Positions 53,572-63,945 of a stretch of 64,000 nt of DNA are shown one piece after another. Origin of the DNA: Maribacter polysiphoniae (GTDB taxonomy: Bacteria; Bacteroidota; Bacteroidia; Flavobacteriales; Flavobacteriaceae); the NCBI RefSeq assembly GCF_003148665.1, contig NZ_QGGQ01000002.1, forward strand, positions 310,001 through 374,000, given 5' to 3'. The position numbers and the translations under genes were made by a program. The stretch's first letter is position 1. Each line of letters begins with the position of its first letter. The notes under the pieces were generated by a model. The model saw only the letters and a program-made list of their open reading frames with translations, made no database searches and was not told the origin of the DNA.

Positions 53572-54196
53572 ACCTATACATATTATCATAGTTGATGATC
53601 ACCCAATGGTGATAGAAGGACTTAAAACTTTGTTAAGTGACGATAAGCGTGTTCTCATAAAAAACCAATTTATGAACGGAACCGATACCCTCACCTATCT
53701 AGAGCATAATTCTGCCGATATTGTTCTATTGGATGTAAACTTACCCGATATCAATGGTGTGGAAATGGTACCCAAAATCCTAAATATCAGAGCGAATATC
53801 GGTGTCATCGGCCTTAGCACATATAGCGAACCCAGTATCATTAATCAAATGATCAAAAAAGGTGTAAAAGGATATCTATTGAAAAATGTCACTGGGGAAG
53901 AGTTGGTCAATGCCATTACCCAAGTGCATCAAGGTGATTTCTATTTTGGCAGTGAAGTCCAAAAAATACTTGCGGACTCGGTTACCCAGGAAAGTAACGA
54001 TCAACCAAAACTAACCCGAAGGGAAAAGCACATTCTCACCTTAATCGCTGAAGGCAAAACCACCAATAACATCGCTGAGGAATTATTTATAAGCCCTCTA
54101 ACAGTAGAGACCCATAGGCGTAATCTTATGCAAAAATTGGAAGTTCCAAATGCAGCATCATTAATCAAAGTTGCCGTAGAAAAACATTTGATTTGA
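53561..54196 (+). CDS. LuxR/NarL family response regulator
   Basis: The 211-residue regulator has a receiver domain with the acidic pocket in IIVDDHPMVIEGL and the phosphorylated aspartate near 58 (VLLDVNLPDINGVE). The DNA-binding domain is C-terminal LuxR-type (LTRREKHILTLIAEGKTTNN, EELFISPLTVETHRRNLMQK). It is the cognate regulator of the overlapping TPR kinase. Confidence 0.95.
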   Translation: MQHKPIHIIIVDDHPMVIEGLKTLLSDDKRVLIKNQFMNGTDTLTYLEHNSADIVLLDVNLPDINGVEMVPKILNIRANIGVIGLSTYSEPSIINQMIKKGVKGYLLKNVTGEELVNAITQVHQGDFYFGSEVQKILADSVTQESNDQPKLTRREKHILTLIAEGKTTNNIAEELFISPLTVETHRRNLMQKLEVPNAASLIKVAVEKHLI

Positions 54197-54446
54197 ATGC
54201 CATATTCAGGGATGACACCCCTCCTTAAAGTGCTACCGATTTTCAAGTAGTTTCTTCTACTGGTTTTCAGGTATTTTTTATCCTTAATTTCCTTAAAGCA
54301 AATTAATGTCCCAACTTGTACTTAAATTATACAAGAATATAGGTTAGCGTCATAATTTTATCATTTAAAGAACCATTAAGATCAAAATAACCGAATACTC
54401 CTTCATTGAATACCTTTAGTGTCATTTTAAAAATAGTAGCGTTCCC

Positions 54447-54791
54447 ATGATGGATGAAATACGAAGACCATTACCCATAATTATTATTTGCACTCTTGGT
54501 TTTATTGAAATACTACTCGTCATTCTCTCTATATACACCATGCCAGATCACCTTATCGATAGCTGGTACCCGCCCTATCTGATTCTTTCCGCATTAATCC
54601 TTATGGCATGCATGATCGCTTTTTGGCATATGCAGAATTGGGCGATCTACTCGTACACAGCATTCATTTCCATAAATCAAATGCTTTTGTTCCACATGGG
54701 GGTCTTTTCCTTCTATTCCTTGATAATTCCCACAATTATCCTTATCCTTGGTTGTCTGGCACTGAAAAATACCGAGAAACAACTAAGTTGA
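54447..54791 (+). CDS. Four-helix membrane protein, 114 residues
   Basis: Four hydrophobic segments are evident (about 9-30, 43-62, 65-85 and 88-107) with short loops and a polar C-terminus (KNTEKQLS). ATG 54447 and ATG 54450 are adjacent; the first is used. No family is recognised. It follows the two-component genes on the same strand after 250 bp. Confidence 0.65.
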   Translation: MMDEIRRPLPIIIICTLGFIEILLVILSIYTMPDHLIDSWYPPYLILSALILMACMIAFWHMQNWAIYSYTAFISINQMLLFHMGVFSFYSLIIPTIILILGCLALKNTEKQLS

Positions 54792-55292
54792 TCATAGTCC
54801 AGCCCCAATTCATTACATCCAACTTTTCATTCATACACTGCCTTTAAAACCCTTTTACAACTAAGCCATCAAACGTATTTATATTATTTTCAGGACTTCA
54901 TTTGGGCAAAACTTGGATTATGACCCCAAAACCAATAGACGAAAATTCAGGCTCTTCGTTATGGAAATGAACAACAACCAACATTCATTACCTGATTCAG
55001 AATGTTTTTATTATTAATTCGGTATAACGGAACATTGGGAAATCCGTAGTAATCATCACTGTTGACCATTCGTCTATAACCGGGCTATACCGACATATTA
55101 CGATTCATAGATTACTATTACAACAAGATTTAGGCTACAAGATTCTATTCATGTAGAAAACACGAATAAAAAAAGCACTCACAGTATGTGGGTGCTTTTT
55201 TTATTAGAATGGGTTCCGCTTCCGAGAAAACCGTTCAAAATAAGAAAGCGAGGAATAAACCCCGCCTCTTATTTCATTTTAAAAAATCAAGT
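54792..55292. other. Intergenic region without a supported gene
   Basis: About 500 bp between the four-helix membrane protein and the LamG lipoprotein. It is AT-rich, contains only very short frames, and ends with a bidirectional terminator at 55168-55202. On the minus side another imperfect hairpin (ATAAGA with TCTTAT at its ends) lies between 55240 and 55275. Confidence 0.6.
55168..55202. terminator. Bidirectional terminator
   Basis: A-run plus GCACTCAC (to 55182) pairs with GTGGGTGC and a T-run (55188-55202), with one T-G wobble. It lies between the plus-strand and minus-strand genes. Confidence 0.8.
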
Positions 55293-57155
55293 TTAATCAT
55301 TCCATTTTATTCCTCTCATTTCGCCGCTATAATTACCGGTCTCATCAGTAAACTTAACGCCATTTACCCTATCCAATGGGAAATAAATATGTAAACCTGC
55401 TTCAGAACCGGAAATCTCAGAATTTAAATCACCTTGTGAACGAGCTACGTCCCATAGTCGGAAATCTTTAATAAATCCATCCATCTTGCCCCAGCCATTG
55501 CCAAGCCATATCTCACCCCATCCTGACACGTTAGGCACTCCTATATCGGAATCTTGTCCTACTTGCTCCCCGTCAACATAAAGTGTGGTAGTACGGGCTG
55601 CATCATCATGTACGATTGCCACATGTTGCCATTGGTCGACTTTTATCGCTAAAGGATCCGATTCTGGCCCTTGCCAACCTGCACCTGCATCTGTAAAATT
55701 CCACAATCCACCGGATTTCAATACATTTTCTTCAGTAAGCTCCTCATAACCGTTTACCCAAACTCCAAACGTACCATTATTAAAGAACTCACCTGTACCA
55801 TAACCAAACAATGACTCAACCTTAACTTCGAATTCCACAGTATAATCCCCTTGCGGAGTGTAATTCGGAGTAATTCGCAACCCTACAGCATCGGAATCAT
55901 CCCGATCAATATAAATACCATCGGTGTCACCTACCAACATCCCTTTAACCAAAGTTATGGCCGATGACAAGGATGTGGCCATATCGTCTAATGCTGTTTG
56001 TCTTCCTTCATTTTCCAAAGCATCATTTGCCTGGGCTATCAATTCATTCAAATAATCAAGTGTTCCAACTGGATAGTCCCCATCCTGCGTACCTTCAACA
56101 ACAGTAGTCTTAAAATCAGTGATCTCTTGTATTGCCGCATTTAAATTAGAGTAATCCACAACAATAACCGGCGGTTCAGAGACCCAATCAATTTTACCCT
56201 CTAAGGTAGCCGTATAGTTTCCTGTTACATCGCTAAAACTAGTCCCTAAGTCAGATCCCAATGGAAAATAGCATTCCAAACCGGATTCGGTACCACTAAC
56301 TGACGAACCAATGTTTGATTGAATGGTAGCTTCATCCAAAACTGAATCCCAAACTTTAAATTCCTTTACCAAAGCATTTACAATCCTATCAGTCCAAGTT
56401 GGGCTGTTCCCTATAACAAAAGATGCATCAGCAGCTAAAAGATGGGTGTGGCTTTGTTCTGCTACTAATTCCCCATTAATATATAGTTTTTGATCAGACC
56501 CTGAATTTGTATACGCTAAATCAATCCATTCACCTCCTGTCATCTTACCAGCGGCTTGCTCTCCAGAATCTTTCCAAGTACTACCATCACCAGTAACAAT
56601 TTGGATATTTCCATTGGCAAAATACCGAACCGCAAAACCACTATCAGGCCCAGATTGTTCGGCAGAAAACAAGTTATTCGAGTACCCTTTTTGATTTAGG
56701 TCAACTACATACACTTGTGTTTCGATAGTGAATGCTCCATCCAATACTGTTTTTATATTATCTGAAACCTTAATATAGGTATCATTTTCTTGTTGAATCC
56801 AAGGCATAGAAGTTGAAACGGTACTAGCCAAAAATTTCTCAATAGCCGCGTTCAATTTATAAGCCGCATCATTAATATTTTCTTGGGATTTAGAGTTGTT
56901 AATTCTCCAATTAACCCAAGTTATAACACTTTCCAATTCAGCTTTAGATCCAGGTTTGTAATCTCCCGCGTTAATCCCTTCCGTACTATCGGATATAAGG
57001 GTTTCTGCCTTGGAAATTACGCCTTCCAATTCTGTAAGGCTGAAACTTCCTGTTGGATCATCATCGTCGTTATCGCATGAAACAACTAAAAAAAGAGCCA
57101 TGACCATTGACAATAAGCCCAATACTATTTTGCTTATACTATAATTTAATTTCAT
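55293..57155 (-). CDS. Surface lipoprotein with two LamG-like domains
   Basis: The 620-residue lipoprotein has a signal ending LFLVVSC followed by DNDDDDPTG, a surface-export type linker. It contains a helical FIVAR-like module (about 38-110), a LamG/concanavalin-like domain (about 120-330), a second FIVAR-like module (about 340-405) and a second LamG-like domain (about 415-620). Repeated motifs include IKEFKVWDSVLDEATIQS against IKDFRLWDVARSQGDLNS, and GLECYFPL against GLHIYFPLDRV. It is the last gene of the susCD unit, 16 bp after susD, and probably binds the glycan at the surface. No catalytic residues are evident. Confidence 0.82.
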   Translation of the reverse strand: MKLNYSISKIVLGLLSMVMALFLVVSCDNDDDDPTGSFSLTELEGVISKAETLISDSTEGINAGDYKPGSKAELESVITWVNWRINNSKSQENINDAAYKLNAAIEKFLASTVSTSMPWIQQENDTYIKVSDNIKTVLDGAFTIETQVYVVDLNQKGYSNNLFSAEQSGPDSGFAVRYFANGNIQIVTGDGSTWKDSGEQAAGKMTGGEWIDLAYTNSGSDQKLYINGELVAEQSHTHLLAADASFVIGNSPTWTDRIVNALVKEFKVWDSVLDEATIQSNIGSSVSGTESGLECYFPLGSDLGTSFSDVTGNYTATLEGKIDWVSEPPVIVVDYSNLNAAIQEITDFKTTVVEGTQDGDYPVGTLDYLNELIAQANDALENEGRQTALDDMATSLSSAITLVKGMLVGDTDGIYIDRDDSDAVGLRITPNYTPQGDYTVEFEVKVESLFGYGTGEFFNNGTFGVWVNGYEELTEENVLKSGGLWNFTDAGAGWQGPESDPLAIKVDQWQHVAIVHDDAARTTTLYVDGEQVGQDSDIGVPNVSGWGEIWLGNGWGKMDGFIKDFRLWDVARSQGDLNSEISGSEAGLHIYFPLDRVNGVKFTDETGNYSGEMRGIKWND

Positions 57156-57171
57156 AATAATTTTTTAATGG

Positions 57172-58710
57172 TTAAAAGTTGCTATTCATTAAACCGCCAG
57201 ACTTAGTTTTTGTATCCGCGGTATCCCACCAAAGTCGAATATCCATCCTGTCTGAATCAATGGTATTTTGCATACTAGGCATACTTGCACTATTCAAACT
57301 ATGTTGATTATCTGGATATCTTATTCGTTTAACCCATGTTTCAGGGGCAACACTTGCACTACCACTGACACCGTCCAATGGCAATGAAATATCAGGATAA
57401 TCCGTTCTTCTAAAATCTGCCCATGCTTCAGAACTATTAGGGAAATTGGCAATATACTTTTGCGTAATCAATTGTTTTAATTGACCTTCTTTAGACCCTG
57501 TTAAACTTGGCAACCCATTAATATAATCACTGGCGGCCGTGGCATCAACACCTACATAATCCATAGATGCCTGAACACCTTCGACAACCAACGCATTGGC
57601 ATCACCGGAGGTCCAACCCCTTAGGGCTGCTTCTGCTTTTAAAAACACGGTTTCCGAATAAAACATATAAGGCATGTACATCAAAACATCTGCACCATTA
57701 CCAACAAAACCAACATAGCCTCCATCCAAATTAATAGTTGCATAAGCTTTTGCATTTGCGGGTAATGTATTATAACCATTTTCGATACCCGTAATAACAC
57801 TCTCGTCCGCTAGTGTATCATCGTCTTCTTTATAGGTAAACCATTTCCAAGCTCTAGGGTCCTCACCTACACTTGATTGGCTATATAGATAATCTGTAAA
57901 GGTTTTTGATGCCCGTGTATTATCCCAAGCCCAGGCCATTTGATGGTGATAATCATACCATCCTGAAGACCATAATGGAATATGGGCCCCATCGGCATTA
58001 CTCAACATTACACCATCAGCTATTGCCGCCTCGGCCTCCGTTTTTGCTTTGTCCGAATCAACATTAGACATTCTCATTGCCAATCTTAATCGCATAGAAT
58101 TACCAAAGCGCTTCCATTTTTCCAAATCACCTGCGAAAATGATATCATAATTCGAGGGAAATGCATATTGGGTAGCATCATCAGAATCGATACTATTCAC
58201 GGCTGTTGTCAACCTACTTATCAGATCATAATAAATTTCCTGTTGGGAATTATAAGGAACAGTTTCTCCAGTCCCGGCTCCAAAATAGGGTATATCACCA
58301 TAGGTGTCGGTCATCCTTTGCCATTCAGCGCACATCCAAATTTCCATTTGAGCCAAGGCATTTTTATATGCGGGATCTTCTCCATAAAAACCTAATTGGG
58401 CATTATAATCAGCCAAAGGCCCAGTATAAAACTCATTCCATTGGTTTCCAATCCACCCATCGACATATTCGTATCTAGGAGATTCAAAACCTGACACTAT
58501 ATTAGCCCAATACTGGGAATAAAAATCCGGGTACAAACTAATATTTCTTTGATAATTCCGAGTTGGATTTTGCAACATTTGATTAAACACAAAAGATGGA
58601 TCGACCTTAGTAATTACATTGCTAGGTGTATTTATCTCATCAAAATCCTCAGTACAACCAACCGCAAAAGTCAATAGTACAATTCCTAAAAATATTATTC
58701 TTTTTTTCAT
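57172..58710 (-). CDS. SusD/RagB family lipoprotein (cassette 2)
   Basis: The 512-residue lipoprotein has a signal ending LLTFAVGC. It follows the SusD_like_2 pattern: AQMEIWMCAEWQRMTDTYGD, IPYFGAG, WKRFGNSMRLRLAMRMSNVD, and a C-terminal region with YIANFPNSSEAWADFRRTDY and IRYPDNQHSLNSASM. Captures ligand above SusC. It lies 11 bp after susC and 16 bp before the LamG lipoprotein. Confidence 0.93.
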   Translation of the reverse strand: MKKRIIFLGIVLLTFAVGCTEDFDEINTPSNVITKVDPSFVFNQMLQNPTRNYQRNISLYPDFYSQYWANIVSGFESPRYEYVDGWIGNQWNEFYTGPLADYNAQLGFYGEDPAYKNALAQMEIWMCAEWQRMTDTYGDIPYFGAGTGETVPYNSQQEIYYDLISRLTTAVNSIDSDDATQYAFPSNYDIIFAGDLEKWKRFGNSMRLRLAMRMSNVDSDKAKTEAEAAIADGVMLSNADGAHIPLWSSGWYDYHHQMAWAWDNTRASKTFTDYLYSQSSVGEDPRAWKWFTYKEDDDTLADESVITGIENGYNTLPANAKAYATINLDGGYVGFVGNGADVLMYMPYMFYSETVFLKAEAALRGWTSGDANALVVEGVQASMDYVGVDATAASDYINGLPSLTGSKEGQLKQLITQKYIANFPNSSEAWADFRRTDYPDISLPLDGVSGSASVAPETWVKRIRYPDNQHSLNSASMPSMQNTIDSDRMDIRLWWDTADTKTKSGGLMNSNF

Positions 58711-58721
58711 GTCTTTAACTA

Positions 58722-61700
58722 TTAAAATTTAAGGTTTACCGAACATCCTACTGATCTTGTTACGGGAACAGGAGAAAAATCAAAAGCTCTAGCACCATAT
58801 GATGTACTATAAGAACTAGCATCTGGAACCGTACCTGGTGTATCTTTGTACAGATAGAATAAGTCGCGACCAATAAGTGATATTCTAGCCTCTCTAATAA
58901 AGTTAGATCCTTTATTTCCCAAAAGGGACAATGGTATATTATAACCGATGGAAATCTCATTCAATTTCATATATGAAGCATCATAAATGAATTCTTCTGT
59001 TATTCCTGAAACCCTACTCCAATAATCTTGGGCAGAAACAATTTGTGTAGGCGAAGTCCCATCTGCTTTTATACCTTCTGGGAAAAAAGCCATTCTATTG
59101 TTCTGTGCCGTCCTTGAAGCATTACCGGAACCAGTAGCACCAGCTTCTGTCAAGGAATAAATCTCACCTCCTTCTTGCATTCCAAATAATGCACTTAAGA
59201 AAAAGTCCTTATAACTGACATTAAGTCCAATAGAACCCGTAAAGTCAGGTTGAATATTACCCAGAACCTGTCTTTCTCCTGCTCTTACCGGCAAACCATC
59301 GTCATCGATAATAATCTGACCGTCTTCACTTCGCTCATAGGCATAACCGAAAATATCACCCATCTTCTCACCTTCTGTACCTCTAACCTGAACACCTCCA
59401 TTATCCTCAATGAAAGTATAAAATTCATCATCATCAACCGAGGTAACCAATTCCTCTACAATACCCTTGTTCTTGGCATAATTCAATGTAATATCTAACC
59501 TAAAGTCATCCTTTCTAATAGGGGTAATGGTAGTCATAAGTTCTATCCCCCTATTTGTTATCAATCCAAGATTATCATATCTACCCTTATAACCTGTACT
59601 TTGGTCAAGATCCACTATTACAATCTGGTTTTTAGTGTCTTCAGAATAATATGTGAAATCAATTCCTAAAATCCCCTTGAACAATTTAAGTTCTGCCCCA
59701 ACTTCTGAAGAAGTCGAGATTTCAGGTTTTAAATCACTGTTGACCAACAAATCAGGCTCACTGGTTGTTGTTAAGTTAAAATTGCCAGAACCTAGCGTGT
59801 ACACCTGCGAAGTATTATAAGGATCGGTATCCTTACCTACTTGAGCCCAAGAACCCCTGACCTTGAAATAGGTAACCCAATCAGGCATTTCAACCATTTC
59901 CGAAACCAAAGCACTTAGGTTTACAGATGGATAAAAATAAGAGTTATTGTCTTCTGGCAAAGTAGAAGACCAGTCATTCCTAGCTGTCGCATTCAAGAAT
60001 AAATAATTTTTATACGATAAATCCACAAAACCATAGACTGATTGAATTTCCCTTTCTGTAAACTCCTCAGTGGTTTTGATCGTACCAGAATCTTCAGCCC
60101 CGGATAGGAAATATGTCTCTTCTGATATCAACTTTCCTGATTCAGCTGATAATTTATCCGTATCACGGTACATCTTGTTTGCCCCTGCACTGACACCGAG
60201 ATTGAAATCTTCGTTTAAATCCTTGTTATAACTCAACAATAATTCCATATTTTCTTCGGAGAAGAATTTCTCGGCCGTAATATAATTAGGTCTCAAATCG
60301 CTTACATTATCCCCGTAGCGATAACCGTTTTCGGTCTCATACCTGTAATTATCCAACCCATATCTCAATCGTAATTTAAGATTCTCGTTAAAATCTATAT
60401 TTGCGGTAAAATTTCCGAAGAATCGATTACGCTCATCATTATTAACCGTTTGTTCACGCAAAAAATAAGGGTTTCGATAACTTGCATTTGCCGTGGTATA
60501 TAAGGTCTCAACATGTTCACCACCAACAATTTCATACCCAGGACGCAAATCTTGCAGCCTTATATTCATAGGCATCGAATTAAAATAAGAAACAACACTA
60601 TAAAAGCCTATTTCCGGACGTTGTTGCCCTTTTGTATTTATATATGAAACCTTAGCATCTACATTAAGCCATGGGTTAACACTATATGTAGCATTTAAAT
60701 CGAAATTTGTTTTGTTTATCTCATGGTTAGCATAAATACCTTCAGTCCAATCTTTAGAAATAGTGGCCCTATAAGACCCTTTCTCCCCTCCATTGGAAAG
60801 GGAAACAGAGTGCCTACTGGTAACTCCCGTTCTTGTAAAATCCTTAAGCCTGTCTTTCGCCGCTAAGTAAGGTAGCATTTCACCTGTCCATGACTCTCTT
60901 AAACCACCATCAAATTGAGGACCCCAGCTTGAAGTTCCGAATTTATCATAAACCCCTTCTGAACCCTGTCCGAATTCTTCTTGTAAATCCAAGAAATATG
61001 CTGCACTTGAAGCAACTACACTACCGGTATAGGAAATACCTAGACCTTGGGATTCACTACCTTTTTTTGTGGTTATAACAATAACACCATTGGCACCACG
61101 AGACCCGTATAAAGCTGCAGCACTACCACCTTTTAATACTGACATGGACTGAATATCCTCCGGGTTGATATCCAAAAGGCCTCCTCCGTTGGAAACACCT
61201 CCCCAAATATCACCGTCACTGGTATCACCTGATGAAAAAGGAACCCCATCAACAACCCATAAAACATCATTGTTGTCTGCTAAGGAACTATTTCCCCTTA
61301 ATTCAATTCTCGAATTACCACCGATACCACCTGTCGTAGTAATATTCACCCCAGCGACTTTTCCCTGCAAGGCCGTTGTAACGTTTCCATCACCTGAAGT
61401 TGTTATATCCTCACTTGACACCTCTTGGACAGAATAACCTAAAGCCTTTTTCTCTCTTTTAATACCCAAAGCCGTTACAACAACTTCCCCAAGCTGTTCA
61501 ACATCTTCTTCCAGAACAATATTGATAGAGGATTGCCCCCCTATCGCTATTTCCTTGCTTAAAAAACCAAGGGAGGAAAAGACCAACATCCCTGAACTAT
61601 TTGTAACAGTAATGGTATAATTACCATCAAAATCCGTTGAGGTACCATTGGTAGTACCTTTTTCGATAATATTGACACTCGGAACAGGTGTGCCATAATT

Positions 61701-61793
61701 ATCAGTTACCGTACCGGAAATAGTTTGCGCAACAACTCCTTGTATTAAGAGCAAAGCAACAAACAACAATACATACTTAAATTTTTGATTCAT
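58722..61793 (-). CDS. SusC/RagA family TonB-linked outer-membrane transporter (cassette 2)
   Basis: The 1023-residue protein has a signal peptide ending GVVAQ. The N-terminal CarboxypepD-like domain (about 24-100: ISGTVTDNYGTPVPSVNIIE, STDFDGNYT) is followed by the plug with GEVVVTALGIKREKKALGYS and MSVLKGGSAAALYGSRGANG, then the barrel with a C-terminal SVGCSVNLKF. It is the first gene of the susC-susD-LamG operon. A 35-bp inverted repeat lies 45 bp upstream. Confidence 0.95.
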   Translation of the reverse strand: MNQKFKYVLLFVALLLIQGVVAQTISGTVTDNYGTPVPSVNIIEKGTTNGTSTDFDGNYTITVTNSSGMLVFSSLGFLSKEIAIGGQSSINIVLEEDVEQLGEVVVTALGIKREKKALGYSVQEVSSEDITTSGDGNVTTALQGKVAGVNITTTGGIGGNSRIELRGNSSLADNNDVLWVVDGVPFSSGDTSDGDIWGGVSNGGGLLDINPEDIQSMSVLKGGSAAALYGSRGANGVIVITTKKGSESQGLGISYTGSVVASSAAYFLDLQEEFGQGSEGVYDKFGTSSWGPQFDGGLRESWTGEMLPYLAAKDRLKDFTRTGVTSRHSVSLSNGGEKGSYRATISKDWTEGIYANHEINKTNFDLNATYSVNPWLNVDAKVSYINTKGQQRPEIGFYSVVSYFNSMPMNIRLQDLRPGYEIVGGEHVETLYTTANASYRNPYFLREQTVNNDERNRFFGNFTANIDFNENLKLRLRYGLDNYRYETENGYRYGDNVSDLRPNYITAEKFFSEENMELLLSYNKDLNEDFNLGVSAGANKMYRDTDKLSAESGKLISEETYFLSGAEDSGTIKTTEEFTEREIQSVYGFVDLSYKNYLFLNATARNDWSSTLPEDNNSYFYPSVNLSALVSEMVEMPDWVTYFKVRGSWAQVGKDTDPYNTSQVYTLGSGNFNLTTTSEPDLLVNSDLKPEISTSSEVGAELKLFKGILGIDFTYYSEDTKNQIVIVDLDQSTGYKGRYDNLGLITNRGIELMTTITPIRKDDFRLDITLNYAKNKGIVEELVTSVDDDEFYTFIEDNGGVQVRGTEGEKMGDIFGYAYERSEDGQIIIDDDGLPVRAGERQVLGNIQPDFTGSIGLNVSYKDFFLSALFGMQEGGEIYSLTEAGATGSGNASRTAQNNRMAFFPEGIKADGTSPTQIVSAQDYWSRVSGITEEFIYDASYMKLNEISIGYNIPLSLLGNKGSNFIREARISLIGRDLFYLYKDTPGTVPDASSYSTSYGARAFDFSPVPVTRSVGCSVNLKF

Positions 61794-62502
61794 GTTAGTT
61801 TAGTTTTGTTAATTAATCGTTTTGAATCTTTCAAATATTAACAATATCATAATTTTACTAAAATATTGTTAATGTACTAAAGTTGATATTTCACCCCTGA
61901 CTTTGAAATGTTTTCGACCAATAACAAACTTGAAAAGCTAAAGAACAATTCTATAAAAAAGTTTAAATCCAAAAACTTAGGGGATTAGTAGGAATCAGCC
62001 AATAATTAAGAAAGGCTCTCCGAAAATCATCCTACAGAAAAGTATGATTTACCTCTCTTTATCAGTAAAGACCTTTGGCTCCAATAATCTTATTTTTTCT
62101 CATTTAGAAAGTTCTATGAATGTTCGCAATACTGATTTTCATATGCGACACTTTTCTTAAAACTACCTCAAATATTCATGTTATTGTGAAAAGAGTCAGG
62201 CATTGAATCAATGCCAATAATATCAATAGTATATTTGACCTATAGGGACATAGACCTAAGCTATATTCTTTCTTTGACGCCTTACAGATAGTTTTCAAAA
62301 GACTATTCGATTCTTTAATACCTTACTCCAATTCCCAATACATAATTCAATCTTTTCATAATCATGTATTTTATTTGTGAAACCTGCTTGCAAAACAAGA
62401 CAGATGTATTAGAACAAAAATTTTCATCACACCATAAAAAGAACCTCCAGCCCTCCAAAAAAAAATAGATTCAAGCTATTTTTTAAACAACTCGTATGAA
62501 AG
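61794..62502. other. Intergenic region upstream of the second susC
   Basis: About 709 bp with no gene. It holds a strong inverted repeat at 61838-61872, next to the likely susC promoter, and otherwise AT-rich sequence. A phrase near 62053 (CTCTTTATCAGTAAAG) resembles the left end of the 190-bp repeats seen at 25.9 and 34.0 kb, but is weak. Confidence 0.6.
61838..61872. promoter_or_regulatory. 10-bp inverted repeat upstream of susC (cassette 2)
   Basis: TTAACAATAT (61838-61847) and ATATTGTTAA (61863-61872) are perfect reverse complements separated by 15 AT-rich bases. The near arm ends 45 bp before the susC start codon, where an operator for the utilisation locus would be expected. No RNA-stem function is obvious because there is no T-run or GC content. 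Confidence 0.55.
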
Positions 62503-63945
62503 CTATTTCACCTGGTATCCCAATCTTTCCGGGGCCTGTTCGGCATCAAAATCCGATTTTTTGAAAGTGTGGGCCTCCGTATTGAACACATGGTCCTCAA
62601 AAACAAAATCCCCCTGTGAAAAACCGATATAGAAATACTTCATGGTTTCGGCAAAGAAATACGTGGCCAAATAGTCCTTGGGCTCCTTGGTCCTAACATC
62701 ATTGATCGAGTGAAAGGCAACCTCCCCTTTACAGTGCTTTTTTATATCCCTCCAATATTTTTGAAGCATATCCATGTATTCATCCTTTCCTGTTATTTCA
62801 TGTAAATAGTAGGCAGATTCTATGATTTCCGGATTGATCTCAAAATTGGCATATTCAACGGTATCCTTTCCATAATGATATCTGGTCGGTAACATTTCGT
62901 ATTTGTCCCAAAGCCAGTCCCACGTTGCCTCGGATTTTTCCGCAGCCTCCACATCACCGGATACCGCCTGTATTGCCGGCCAGAAGGCATCGTAAAGGGA
63001 AACGGACCTCTTTAGGTTTTCACCGGTATGCATATCCACAATCGTGTAAAAGGTTCTTCCTTTATATTCATCCAAAAGATAGGTGTTGATCTTATCCAGG
63101 CTATAGTCCCAAATTTCCTTGATCTCGGGATCTGGGAATATCATATAACTTTTGTACATATACTCATAATAGGCATCTACCCCAGCTTGCAAATGGTGCC
63201 ATTGGGTACCTTCCCATTCCCCGGTAACCACATTGATATTTTCCCCAGGCAATCCTATTTCCGACTTTCGTTCAAAAACGGCTTTTGTGGCCCCCTTTGC
63301 TGCTTGGTAATATTTTGGGTCTTTGGTGTAATAACTTAAAATTCCGAACTCAAACAAATAGGTCGCAGCCTGTGCCACATTGACGACATCGCCCTTACCC
63401 TCGCCGTGGTTACCCCCGGTTTTACCCGTCCTAAGATTTACGGAATGAAAAGGAATACCTGTGGGGGAATCAAAAGCCGGTAATATCCGATCCCCAAAAT
63501 CCCTTGCCTTTTCAAGAATCGCCTCATTCCGGGTATAATGATACATCGATAGGAGGCCTCCCAAAATCCTGATATTTACCTCAAAGACCTGAACATACTG
63601 ATCTTTATCAAAATCCATGGCCAGGGCATAGTCCTCAATTTCCTTGGCCTCTTTATCCAAGCCCATTACTTTTAAAGTACTATAGGCATCTATTGGCGAA
63701 ATACCCAAGGAATGTTCATACCAATCAAAGGACTTTTTAGAAAGTGGCAGCAATACATCATGACCCCATGCGTAGGTTCTATAATCATTCCACGAACGCA
63801 AGGTCTCGGCCTTGATCTCAGCTTGTAATGCCGTTATTGCCGAATCCTTTTCTTTCCCAGGAGTCCCAACTTTTGATGAGTTGACCTCTGATTTACATGA
63901 AACAAATGATAGGACCACAAGGGCCTTCAATACTATATTTTTCAT
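62503..63945 (-). CDS. Glycoside hydrolase family 47 alpha-mannosidase
   Basis: The 480-residue lipoprotein starts at ATG 63945 with a signal ending VVLSFVSC. The (alpha/alpha)7-barrel pattern of GH47 class I alpha-1,2-mannosidases is visible: RSWNDYRTYAWGHDVLLPLS, SLGISPIDAYSTLKVMGL, EVNIRILGGLLSMYHYT, GGNHGEGKGDVVNVAQAATY, LPTRYHY, NFEINPEIIESAYYLHEITG, and the late FNTEAH threonine-type calcium region. It trims mannose from alpha-mannan or high-mannose N-glycans, probably in the periplasm. It is transcribed toward the susC-susD-LamG operon but separated by 557 bp of gene-free DNA plus the susC upstream region. Confidence 0.85.
   Translation of the reverse strand: MKNIVLKALVVLSFVSCKSEVNSSKVGTPGKEKDSAITALQAEIKAETLRSWNDYRTYAWGHDVLLPLSKKSFDWYEHSLGISPIDAYSTLKVMGLDKEAKEIEDYALAMDFDKDQYVQVFEVNIRILGGLLSMYHYTRNEAILEKARDFGDRILPAFDSPTGIPFHSVNLRTGKTGGNHGEGKGDVVNVAQAATYLFEFGILSYYTKDPKYYQAAKGATKAVFERKSEIGLPGENINVVTGEWEGTQWHHLQAGVDAYYEYMYKSYMIFPDPEIKEIWDYSLDKINTYLLDEYKGRTFYTIVDMHTGENLKRSVSLYDAFWPAIQAVSGDVEAAEKSEATWDWLWDKYEMLPTRYHYGKDTVEYANFEINPEIIESAYYLHEITGKDEYMDMLQKYWRDIKKHCKGEVAFHSINDVRTKEPKDYLATYFFAETMKYFYIGFSQGDFVFEDHVFNTEAHTFKKSDFDAEQAPERLGYQVK

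Noticed and set aside
62053-62100. Third full copy of the 190-bp direct repeat near the second susC
   Set aside because: Only a short weak resemblance (CTCTTTATCAGTAAAG) exists; the conserved right end is absent.
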